Shown here piece by piece: positions 12,053 to 20,834 of a stretch of DNA of 64,000 bases. The number at the start of each line of letters is the position of its first letter. Position 1 is the stretch's first letter. The notes under the pieces are model-generated. The model did not search any database. It saw only the letters and a program-made list of their open reading frames with translations, and was not told where the DNA came from. Both the position numbers and the translations under genes were made by a program. Source of the DNA: Pomphorhynchus laevis (taxonomy: Eukaryota; Acanthocephala; Palaeacanthocephala; Echinorhynchida; Pomphorhynchidae); the NCBI GenBank assembly GCA_012934845.2, contig WNNJ02003587.1, forward strand, positions 1 through 64,000. The letters run 5' to 3'.

Positions 12053-13077
12053 GATTTTATTATGTTTTGAAAAGCATGGCGGAGTCGACGCTTTGATAGT
12101 AGGCATTGGATGTCAAACCATGGGGCACGGTGCAAGCGACGGTGTGGGTGAGACTTGAAGGGCAAGGGAATATCGAGAGTGGATGTGAGTTCAGAGTCGA
12201 AAAGAAAGGCGAGATCGTGAGGAGATGAATATGTTATTGTGGGTAATGATAGAGATGATTTGAGTAAGGCAGAGCGGAGAAGGGAGAGGTCAAGATTTCT
12301 CCAAGGGCGACGTAGGATTGTAGGTGTGTGAGGAGGGGTTTGGTTGTGAGTGAGATCAAGGGTGATAAGAAAGTGATCGGATAGACCAGGATCAGAGATG
12401 GACAGTGAGGTGTAGGCAGCAAAATGATCGGGGACAGCGATGATGTCGAGTGCCCCACCAAGTATATGCGTGAAGGCAGTTGAGATTAGTTTGTAATTGT
12501 AGTTGGATAGAATGTTGATGAACCGGATGGAATTCGTGGAAGAGGGGCGGTCTAGGCGGATATTAAAATCGCCTAGAACGAGTGAAGGAATTGAGGACAA
12601 AGAACAATGAGAAAGGAGTTCAGCGAGTTCGGTAAAAAATAAGGCTGTAGGAGCTGATGAACCAGGACGGTATACAATGGCGAGATCTAGAGTGATCGGG
12701 TTAGAATAACGACAAGTGAGCAATTCAAAAGAGCAAGGACTGAAAGGGGGATTGATTTTGCGAAGAGACGCGGGGTGACGCGCGAATGCGACGATGCCGC
12801 CATGATTAGAGAATTTAGAAGGGCATGAGCTGAGGGGGCGGGCGGATTCGACTAAAGAGCAACCAACAGAGAGCAGACGGCGAATGGAAAGGTCGTCGGA
12901 ATCTGAGTGCCAGGATTCGGTGAGGCAGAAGAGATCGATGGATTGCTTGGTGAATAGGTTGAGGATAAGATCGGATTTATTGAGAATAGATCTAGTGTTG
13001 AGGAGACCGAGGCGGAAACCGTGTGTTGTGGCAAAAGAGTCTAGTGGAGAAGACACATAGGAGAGATGGAGCGCCAT
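12053..13077 (-). pseudogene. L2-like LINE copy 1: ORF2 endonuclease part
   Basis: Open frame with an apurinic-endonuclease-like (exo-endo-phosphatase) domain. LGLLNTRSI is near residue 24, LTESWH near 52 (catalytic Glu), VYRPGS near 135, LGDFNIRLD near 167 (Asp/Asn) and LSDHFLITL near 233 (Asp/His). In whole elements this enzyme nicks target DNA for target-primed reverse transcription. The frame runs through RRLRHAFQNI and is cut at 12053, where it fuses to R2-group LINE sequence, so the last 20 or so residues of the open frame are foreign. The reverse transcriptase is absent. The start overlaps the end of ORF1 (13041-13808) by about 37 bases in another frame, a normal ORF1/ORF2 arrangement for LINEs. 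Confidence 0.85.
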
Positions 13078-13808
13078 CGAATTTTTGGACGGGTGTGGAC
13101 AACTTGAAAATTTCCGTCTATGTTTCGGATGGAGAGTGATGTTTCGCCGTTTTCCTCGCGACGGCGTTTTTCGATGCGGGTTGAAGAGATTTGAGCGATT
13201 TCAGAAGGGGCGCAACCGGGGAAAATTCGAGTGGTTGAAGATGAGATGAGTTTGAATCGTTGAGAGAGGACAGAAGACGCGTGAGAGCGATGCTTGAAAA
13301 CAATTTTTAGGAGAGGGGGCTGGGAAGGATTAGATTGAGAAGATTTGTTTAGACACATGAATGCGACAGGAGAAATGTCCTTGAAAAAGGATGGTTTATC
13401 CGCAGGAACAATAGACGAGAGGATGGATCTGAAGGCGGAAACATCGTGGTCTAGACGTGCTTGTGGAGATAAGGAGTTAGAAGGCGTGATATTAGTGACA
13501 ATGACGCAACGATCGCGAGAAGCAAAGCGCTTCCGTAAAGGAGGACGACTGACGTGAGTAGGTGAGATCACGATAGAAGAGCTGGCAGTTGATGATTTGG
13601 AGGGATTTGGTTTGACGACGGGAGACATAGAGGATAATGATAATAAAGAGGGTGGCAAGCGATGTGAGGAAAGGTTATGAGTGGAAGGATAGTGGAGGTT
13701 GGTGGAGGTGATTTTGATTGATGGATGCAAGGTATTGAGAAACGAGACGTGAAGGACGGGACGTGGGGTGTCGGGGAGTGAAGATGACATGGAATGGGAA
13801 GTGTACAT
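13041..13808 (-). CDS. L2-like LINE copy 1: ORF1
   Basis: 255-codon frame directly upstream of ORF2. The first 110 residues are rich in Ser, Pro and Thr. The second half is a compact domain starting RDRCVIVTNI (about 115), followed by LDHDVSAFRSIL, PVAFMCLNK and LLKIVFK. It ends with a basic stretch including EKRRREENG and IRWRSIS. The same order of motifs occurs in ORF1 of the LINEs at 34803-36136, 47137-47820 and 51710-52102. In LINEs ORF1 products bind the element RNA; that role is inferred from position and basic composition, since no CCHC knuckle is present. The frame is open, but its ORF2 partner is truncated, so the element is dead. The start codon may lie further upstream. Confidence 0.75.
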   Translation of the reverse strand: MYTSHSMSSSLPDTPRPVLHVSFLNTLHPSIKITSTNLHYPSTHNLSSHRLPPSLLSLSSMSPVVKPNPSKSSTASSSIVISPTHVSRPPLRKRFASRDRCVIVTNITPSNSLSPQARLDHDVSAFRSILSSIVPADKPSFFKDISPVAFMCLNKSSQSNPSQPPLLKIVFKHRSHASSVLSQRFKLISSSTTRIFPGCAPSEIAQISSTRIEKRRREENGETSLSIRNIDGNFQVVHTRPKIRWRSISPMCLLH

Positions 13809-13840
13809 GGTGGCAAGGTCGATGGGTGGAGAAAGTACAT

Positions 13841-14070
13841 TAGAAATGACGGGGGTAGTTTGAGTTGACGTGTTGGATGTTGATATGTGCTTATTGGAAA
13901 GGTTGCAGATTAGTTTGTTGGCACGAAAACCTTATACGAAGTCTTCTTTAGCCTTATTCTTGTCGCAGGTGATTGTTGTCCAGACTCTGCAGTCGTGTAT
14001 CGAGCACTGTACTTGCACTTGTCCATAGTTGGTGTTGGTCTTAGTTGTTTTCTTACGTCCTCCCATAAAC
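13841..14070. other. LINE 5' region and spacer before minisatellite
   Basis: Sequence upstream of the L2-like ORF1 (about 13841-13908 probably still LINE 5' region) followed by unassigned sequence up to the 13-bp repeat. No gene is seen. Confidence 0.4.
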
Positions 14071-14278
14071 GATGGTTGTCATCGATGGTTGTCGTCGATG
14101 GTTGTCGTCGATGGTTGTCGTCGATGGTTGTCGTCGATGGTTGTCGTCGATGGTTGTCGTCGATGGTTGTCGTCGATGGTTGTCGTCGATGGTTGTCGTC
14201 GATGGTTGTCGTCGATGGTTGTCGTCGATGGTTGTCGTCGATGGTTGTCGTCGATGGTTGTCGTCGATGGTTGTCGTT
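14071..14278. repeat. 13-bp minisatellite, 16 units
   Basis: Sixteen uninterrupted units of GATGGTTGTCGTC. The first unit has A for G at one position and the last changes at its end. As 13 is not a multiple of 3, every frame stays open on both strands, which creates several spurious reading frames here. No spacers alternate with the units, so it is not a CRISPR-like array. Confidence 0.97.
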
Positions 14279-14330
14279 GTAAGATGTTTGTAATGTATGT
14301 TTATTATAAACCAAAATTTTTTTAAGGTAT

Positions 14331-14796
14331 TACAACGCATCATCAACGCTGCCGTCCGAGTTCTCCTCCGTCTTCGTCGTTTTGATCATACATCCCACTA
14401 TCTTGTTTCTCTTGATTGGCCTACCATTTATTTTCGTGTTCAAATTCGTCTTCTTATCATTGCTTTTCGCCTTATAACTTCTCATACCCCTTCATTTCTC
14501 AACCTTCCTTTTCTCGACAATTCTCGTATTGTGTATTGTGCTCTGCGTTCCGGTAATTCCCTTCTATTACATGTTCCAATCTACTCTATTTCTTTTGGTT
14601 TCCGCTCCTTCGTTGTGGCTGCTCCTCTCTTGTGGAATCAACTGCCTATTCATATCCGCCAATCAACATCTATGCCTCACTTCAAACGCCAAATCCAATT
14701 TTATTTCAACAATTAACTAATTACCTGTGACCTTTGATGTTCTTTTTTTGTTTGTTAGTGGTCATGTAAGCGTGCATTTTGCACGCATTAAATAAA
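14331..14796 (+). pseudogene. L2-like LINE copy 2: 3' end
   Basis: The last part of ORF2 and the 3' end of the same family as 44229-46962, nearly identical to 46486-46962. The open piece ends in FKRQIQFYFNN and contains RIINAAVRVLLRLRRFDHTS, the thumb and C-terminal region after the reverse transcriptase palm. The 3' untranslated part holds a short perfect hairpin (14770-14786) and ends TTAAATAAA. The copy starts abruptly at a TACAACGCATC sequence at which the copy at 34800-38792 also stops. Confidence 0.85.
14770..14786 (+). other. 3' stem-loop of L2-like LINE (copy 2)
   Basis: Six-base stem GCGTGC/GCACGC with loop ATTTT, about 10 bases from the 3' end. The same stem is kept in copies 4 (46927-46943) and 5 (53148-53163, minus strand, loop of 4 different bases). 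L2-clade elements such as eel UnaL2 use a 3' stem-loop for recognition by their reverse transcriptase, so this is a likely recognition element. Confidence 0.65.
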
Positions 14797-15271
14797 TTAT
14801 TGTATTATTTTGATCCTAAACGCTCATCACTTTGTAACAAGCTCCGAACATTCGATATGAATTATTAACAAAAAATTGAATTAAACGAAAAATCGGCATA
14901 ACAACTGGTAAAAGTCAAGAGTCTTATTGTATTATTAACAGATTCGATCCTAAACTTTAGCTCATCGACTTTCTGTAACAAGCTCCGAACATTACAATAA
15001 AATATACTATGACTTTTATTCACACCAGTGCGAGTAGTAATATCATCTCTAGCAATCTGACACACTTCAGATCCCAAAACAGCAAGGCACTTATATGCTA
15101 TAAGACCTTGCCAAAACCCTCCATATTCACGAAAGGCGATACATCTAGTGGGGACCAACTGATTCGAATGCGTCGCCTCACTACTTGAAAATTTTTCACA
15201 CATAGATTGCTCTCACCAAGTGCAACACGAGATGCGAGTTCTTTCTTAGCTTGAGACAATTTCTCCCTTTA
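14797..15271 (-). pseudogene. LINE family D fragment: end of ORF1 and start of ORF2 (copy 2)
   Basis: Near-identical to 46963-47310. Reading from the 5' side it shows the end of ORF1 (open 14865-15203) and then FYCNVRSLLQKVDELKFRIE, the opening of an exo-endo-phosphatase endonuclease domain. It is cut there by the 3' end of L2-like copy 2. A diverged repeat of the edge (14797-14850 versus 14924-14990, both beginning TTATTGTATTATT) shows a small local duplication at the junction. There is no intact product. Confidence 0.75.
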
Positions 15272-15344
15272 AATTCCAATTTTTTATTTTAGCTTGATAT
15301 GAGTTATAGGAAATCATATAATCTTTGAATATCCCATTAAGTAG

Positions 15345-15412
15345 ATCTAACAGAAGTTAGCGAAATATCAAAATAATTTCTTCTTTCTTTGATCCAGCTC
15401 TAATAATTCTTT
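15345..15412. repeat. Half MITE-like repeat
   Basis: Matches only the right arm of the palindromic repeat at 1-149, from CTAACAGAAGTTAGCG to CCAGCTCTAATAATT, with small differences. A solitary arm indicates deletion of the other half. Confidence 0.8.
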
Positions 15413-16564
15413 ATTATTTTTATTTATCATTACATTCATTTTTATAATTACTTTACTAATTCTTTTGGCTGATCTAATTGGTGTTATGAATATCTTAAAA
15501 CTGAGTTCATCTTAAAACTCAATAGCAGCATTTAACAAAAAATACATATTTTGCATCAAGCCGTAATTCTCCATTTTATATAGAATAGTAAAATTATACA
15601 AGAATTAAAATGAAATTATATTTATTTGGTTATATGAATTTCGTTTTGCTTATTATCCAGACACGGATTAGTTATTACTAAATGTCATTTAAAAACAGAG
15701 AAAACTTTTGAAATTATAAAACATTTCTAGATAAATGACATTGAATATTTGTTCGTCGTTTAAATTTGAATTGGAAGGATGAGATGTCGAATAGATAATG
15801 ATATTGAATATAAAGAACTGTAATCGTGTCTACAATTAACATCTATCAAAATTTATTTCATCTTTTCCGTCATACTGATCGAACAATCAAATTCTAGTCG
15901 CTAATTCAGAGTTGAGTATAATAGCGGCATGCATAATTATTGCGTCGGGGTGAAAACTTGTCAACACATGGCAAAGTTGCAGCTCAATTGTGCCATCGAA
16001 AGCATTGCGGTACAGAGATTCTTGTGTTAGATACTGATAAATTTCTGACTTTGTCTATTTTTATGCGGCTTTCTTTTGAAGCTTAATACATTTTCAAAAA
16101 TTTCAACGAAATTTGGCTTCAGGCATCGTACATCAATTGGTATAGTGCACAAAATAATAATTTTTACTATAAAATTAATCGCAATTAAAACATAAATGAT
16201 GGTGTGATATACATAGGCAGGTTAAAGATAAATAGATTAATTTGCTAATTAATCCGTTTTGATGTAAATACTGACTATAAATTTTCACTAAATTATATTA
16301 TTATGCTTAATGACAGAATCTTCTTTAATTTTACAGTTTTTGGTTGTGGTTTTTTATTAAAAGATTTTATTACAAGACATTTGTAATAAAATGATTTTCC
16401 GAATACCAAGACATTTTTGCATTTGGTAAAACATATCTGTTTGTAATTTACTGTAAAAAATCGACTTATCACAATCTCTCTTGCTTTAATTTATATGACG
16501 GTATTTAACAAAAAAATATTTATTTAAATATTAATTTAAATTATTTATTTACATTTTTAAAAAT
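15413..16564. other. AT-rich spacer, nothing recognised
   Basis: About 1.15 kb between the solitary MITE arm and the right duplication copy. There are no convincing open frames, no tRNA-like sequence and no similarity to the named elements. It may contain remnants too decayed to read. Confidence 0.55.
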
Positions 16565-16566
16565 AA

Positions 16567-16714
16567 TTATTAGAGCTGGATCAAAGGAAATAGAAATTAT
16601 TTTTGATATTTCGCTAATTTCCGCTAGCATCTTCACTCAATTTTATGAAGATGCTAACAGAAGTTAGCGAAATATCAAAAAATGTACTATTTTCTTTGAT
16701 CCAGTTCTAATAAT
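16567..16714. repeat. Palindromic MITE-like foldback repeat (right copy)
   Basis: Essentially identical to 1-149: two arms of about 70 bases beginning TTATTAGAGCTGGATCAAAG and its near complement, with no coding sequence. Confidence 0.75.
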
Positions 16715-17312
16715 TATTTATCAATACAATGGATCACTATCAACTATTTAAAATTTTTTATTTTAATTTTAATTGTTATAATTTACTTTAAACGATATTT
16801 ATCAATTAAATATTCTTACATAATTAGATCAATAAATCGTTAATAAACTCAAAATTGCAGTTGTTTAATTCTATAATTCTGCCATTCCATTTGATTTTAA
16901 AACTATAAGGCACGATGAAATGTGTGACTCTATATCAAGAAGCAAACATGCAAGGTGTTTGCATTTGAACGTGAATTAAGATCGGTACGTACCATGATCA
17001 ACAATTTTATCAAAAATGATAATTTGAGATTAAAGGGGGTTACTGGTTGACCAAATAAAGCAAGCCGCATTTCCCTGATGCTACGCTTCGCTCAATTACT
17101 ACATGTAAACGTTAACATAGTGCGTCCCCAGTTATGGCCTTAGTGTATTATCTAGCTGCTACAAAAATGATGTCGCTTTTTCATACAGTGCCCAGCGATG
17201 CCACAGCAACTGGCAAAAATAATATTATTTTCATTATTTTAATTTCATTAATTTTCATTATTTTATTATATTATAAATTGACTGTTTATTCATTAATTTA
17301 TATTATTTATTA
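16715..17312. other. AT-rich spacer, copy of 150-754
   Basis: Duplicate of the left spacer with very few differences. No gene is seen. Confidence 0.6.
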
Positions 17313-17609
17313 GTGGATAAAGTGAAATATCGAATTTTCGATATTTCATGGTCTTATTTCATTTCAACAAATACAAAAAATGAGCATTCATGCATACCAT
17401 ATTATGAAATTTTAAGAATTGCAACAATATGTAATGATATTGGTTTTCTTCAAAATCATTTAAATGATTTAATATATACATATTTTAAACTAGGTTACTA
17501 TAAAAATAACATCAAGCAGAAAATAGTAAAATATATAAATCAACACAATAATATAAAGAATAAATTTAAACTCGTAAGTGGCAAATTTTTATGGATGGAT
17601 AATAAATAA
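17313..17609 (+). pseudogene. 3' coding fragment of the YIDD retroelement lying ahead of its RT core
   Basis: A 98-codon open stretch with no ATG (it begins at GTG). It carries EHSCIPYYEILRIATIC, then a run of Asn/Tyr/Lys-rich helices ending KFLWMDNK. The same motif, HEHSCIPYNI...NEILRIATI, follows the RT core at 18660-18750, so this is a second, longer copy of the element's downstream coding region placed 5' of the main body. Such a 3' piece ahead of a 5' piece would fit a head-to-tail partial tandem copy, which Penelope-like elements are known to form. Not a gene by itself. Confidence 0.6.
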
Positions 17610-17929
17610 TATACTTTGTATTAGAATAAGATACTAGATAGTTTTATCAGAGGAAATACATCATTAGCATGTATTTGGCCCCGCTGCTATGGCAGTGGAC
17701 ATGGCAGTTGCTCATGATGAACTCTATTCCTTATTCGAATATATCGTATATTATTTATTAGTCAATTAATAAAATTCATTTAAAGCAAATAATACATCTT
17801 CAAATCATTTAAAAAGATAATAATAATTTAATATATTAAATAATAATTTAATATATTCGATATTTTATATTACATAAAAAGGTTCATATTTAGCGCGTTT
17901 AAAGTACATTAAAACCACTTTCTCTCTAT

Positions 17930-18616
17930 ATGAATAAAATACTTGAAGACATTAAAGCACACTTTAAAAAATATTGTAAGGTAATCGAAATTAATACTGG
18001 TATAAAACACTATTTCAGTATTAATTCTACAAAAGAATTTTTAGAACAGACAAAAGGAATAAATTTTCAAAATATAAATACATACGATTTTAGTACGCTT
18101 TATACAAATCTAGATTTAGTAGATATTAAAGAAGCGTTAGTAAAATTAATTAACCTTATATTCGGAAAAAGATATACATATATATGTTATAATAATTATA
18201 ACGCCTATCTAACAAAAATTAAACCATCAAGTAAATATAAATATATGGATAAAATTGAATTAATAGAATCCTTAAATATTTTGATAAATCGAAATTATTT
18301 AAAAGTAGAGACATCTATATTTAGACAAGTAAAAGGTGTTCCAATAAGTGGTAATATTAGCGCAATTAAAGCTGACTTGTTTTTAAGCTTTATAGAATAT
18401 GAATTTGTTCATAACTGTGTAAAAACTAAATCTAAACAATATAAATATATGAAATATATGTTTCGATACATTGATGATATATGTGTATTTAATTCTAATA
18501 ATTTTTATTCAATTAGTGAGCACATTTATCCAGAAAGCCTTATTCTTAACAAAACCAATATTAATGATAAAGAAGGTGTATATCTAGATATGAACATTAA
18601 ATTAACATTCAATTAA
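17930..18616 (+). CDS. YIDD-type reverse transcriptase core (right copy)
   Basis: 228-codon open frame starting at an ATG that is also present in the left copy. RT landmarks: TYDFSTLYTN (residues 51-60, first catalytic Asp region), FRQVKGVPISGN (131-142, template-grip loop, with GVPIS in place of the common GVPMG), KADLFLSFIEYEF (148-159), RYIDDICVFN (179-188, catalytic Asp pair) and VYLDMNIKL (217-225). The next motif (RKDDIFKF, then HEHSCIPYN) lies in another frame to about 18762, so at least one frameshift truncates it. The motif layout resembles RTs related to Penelope-like elements; I cannot name the family. No nuclease is fused. It would synthesise cDNA of its own element. Codons are extremely AT-rich. 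Confidence 0.75.
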   Translation: MNKILEDIKAHFKKYCKVIEINTGIKHYFSINSTKEFLEQTKGINFQNINTYDFSTLYTNLDLVDIKEALVKLINLIFGKRYTYICYNNYNAYLTKIKPSSKYKYMDKIELIESLNILINRNYLKVETSIFRQVKGVPISGNISAIKADLFLSFIEYEFVHNCVKTKSKQYKYMKYMFRYIDDICVFNSNNFYSISEHIYPESLILNKTNINDKEGVYLDMNIKLTFN

Positions 18617-18770
18617 AACTACTATTAATTTATATCGTAAAGATGACATATTTAAATTTACAAGAAACATATTTTTGCATGAGCATTCATGCATACCATA
18701 TAATATAAAATATAATACATTAAATAATGAAATTTTACGAATTGCAACAATACGTAAATAGCTTAAACAA
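18617..18770 (+). pseudogene. Downstream part of the YIDD reverse transcriptase, out of frame
   Basis: Reads INLYRKDDIFKFTRNIF, EHSCIPYNI and NEILRIATIRK, then a TAG stop. It is homologous to the upstream fragment at 17313-17609 but shifted out of the frame of the core. The antisense open frame here is a shadow. Confidence 0.65.
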
Positions 18771-19219
18771 TTTGTTTTAAATTCTGAACAAATACTTTGG
18801 AAAGCATTAAAATTGCTATACAAAATTGAAATCTGTCCTCTGTCCTATACAATTGAAAATTGGCCTCTGTACTTCCACAAAACATTTTTTTTGTGATTAA
18901 AAAAGCTATCTAAACAATTAATAAATTTTCTTCAAATTAAAAAATCGTTTTGATTGGTTCTCTGTGCTCATTAAGCAAATCATTCTGGAACATTTTATGA
19001 TTGGAGACTTTCTGTAATTATGATCCCAGAAACTTTTTTGAAATTTTTTCATGTTGATTTTAATATTACAGAAACAATATTAATAATGCATTTAATAGTT
19101 TTTTGTCTTGTATAAGATAGAAATAATGTATATTATTTATTTTTGTATCTAAATGCCATTCCCAGAAAAAAGAAATTGAATATTTCTTCGATATTTCGTT
19201 CGCTAACCGCGGACATTAT
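18771..19219. other. Spacer, copy of 2113-2571
   Basis: Duplicate of the left spacer between the two tail-to-tail retroelement fragments. No gene is seen. Confidence 0.5.
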
Positions 19220-19830
19220 CAAGAAGTATCTGAAACAATAAAACAAGTTAAGTTACAATGTATGAAAAACAAAATCATTTTGGACATTCAAATTTGGTTC
19301 GAGGATCTTTATAGCGACAGCCTCCATAACTAATCGGCGTTTTAAGTTAGGCTCGGAAATTAAAACTGACACATTGTCAAAGTCGATGTCATGCCCAGTT
19401 TGATGAGCATGGTCTGCTAATGTCGACTGCGCTGATGTTGTGAGTGCCTTCTTATGTTCTTTTAATCTAGTTTTTTAGAGTACGTCCAGTTTGTCCAATG
19501 TATATGCTTATACAATCCCTACACCCAACCTTGTACACTACACCCATCTTATCAAAATTAGTTCTTCTTCGTTTGGTGACTAGTGCATCAAGATAATATG
19601 TACATCGGGTACAATAAAACATTTTTAATGGTAATACTGACTAGAAAACGAATCTGTTTATTTTATTAAGAATATCCTCACTTAAACTACTCATTGCGGG
19701 AATATATAAGCAGTGTATTAATTTTTGAGGACAAATTAAGTTGGATTGCGCAAAAGCAGTTATGGATTCTTTTGGTTTCTTAATTATTCCATGTAAAATA
19801 TATATTGTATATTATTTAACTATCAAAACC
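19220..19830 (-). pseudogene. Penelope-like RT tail and GIY-YIG endonuclease (right copy)
   Basis: Right copy of 2572-3170. All the same motifs can be read (VVYKV, CRDC, YIGQTGR, MEAVAI), but one extra T in a T run near 19470-19477 breaks the frame between the nuclease and the stretch before it, so no frame above 60 codons remains. It confirms that the fragment was already truncated before the duplication. Confidence 0.8.
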
Positions 19831-20834
19831 TATTCAAACTTATAAGTTAATAATATAAAAAATCTAATATACATGTCTTTAAAATATAAGCAACTGAATA
19901 TGTAGAGAAAATCACTATTCTGCTGCAAATACTTGCTCAACGTGTTCGTTACAGGAGCGTGATTCACTTGCGTAAAATGTAAATTTTCAATCAAGCTGCT
20001 GAATAAAAGCTGATGCTTCCAAGAAAGCTAGTTTTTTTCTTTATTATTAAATCGTCATTGTTTGCCCTCTGCGCTTATTAAGCACATCATCATCGGACAT
20101 TTAATGTTTGAAAACTTACTGTATGTTATTTTATCTCAAACTTTTTTTTAAGCTGTCAATTTTCTGGTGATGATTTCAATATCACAGAAGTCAGCAATAT
20201 TGGTTATGCATTTTATATTGTGTATTTAGCTTATCTAAGAAAAGGAATTGCAAAATTTTGCTATTTAATTATTTAAATTTGTAGATCTTATAATCTAGAT
20301 ATTGGAGTATTCTAATTGATATTTTGTTATATTTCCAACTATTTATATTTTACAAATACTGCTTTTTAGAATAATCATTAAAAAATAAATAGTCTTTTTA
20401 AAATAATCATATTAAAAAAATATGTCAATAGTGTTCTATCTTGATAAAGTATAAAATAATAAGATTTCACCATAAGATTGCCAAAATTATAAAATTTCAT
20501 TATAACATATTTCTAAATTAAAAAAAATATGGTATTTTATTAAATTAATATATTACTAAAGATAATCAGATCAGCTAACTGTGCATACTTATTATATATT
20601 ATTTATAAATTTAAAACAATGCTAAATAAAATTCAAATAATTTGATAAAAATAATTAAACCTATTAATAATTGTATATATAAGATTTTTTACAATTTGTA
20701 ATCGAAATTTTATACATTGTCTGTAAATTATATAAAATCTTATAACAATTATTTATTATTTATAATTATAAAATTATATATTATTTAATTATTCAATTTT
20801 GATTAAACATTATTATTCTTTCAATTTTAAAATT
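19831..20834. other. AT-rich spacer, copy of 3171-4186
   Basis: Duplicate of the left AT-rich spacer up to the gypsy target duplication. No gene is seen. Confidence 0.6.

Noticed and set aside
12053-13840. Simple insertion of an L2-like LINE into the R2-group LINE
   Set aside because: The L2-like 3' end is missing at the joint and no target duplication is visible, so a rearrangement or deletion is more likely.
14071-14278. CRISPR-like array
   Set aside because: Units are contiguous with no unique spacers, and the context is a eukaryotic repeat region.
13910-14346. Several overlapping frames of 70-134 codons on both strands
   Set aside because: They are translations of the 13-bp minisatellite, whose unit length keeps all frames open.
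17930-18616. Polinton or virus origin for the YIDD reverse transcriptase
   Set aside because: No capsid, packaging ATPase, protease, integrase or DNA polymerase gene is nearby, and no long terminal inverted repeats.
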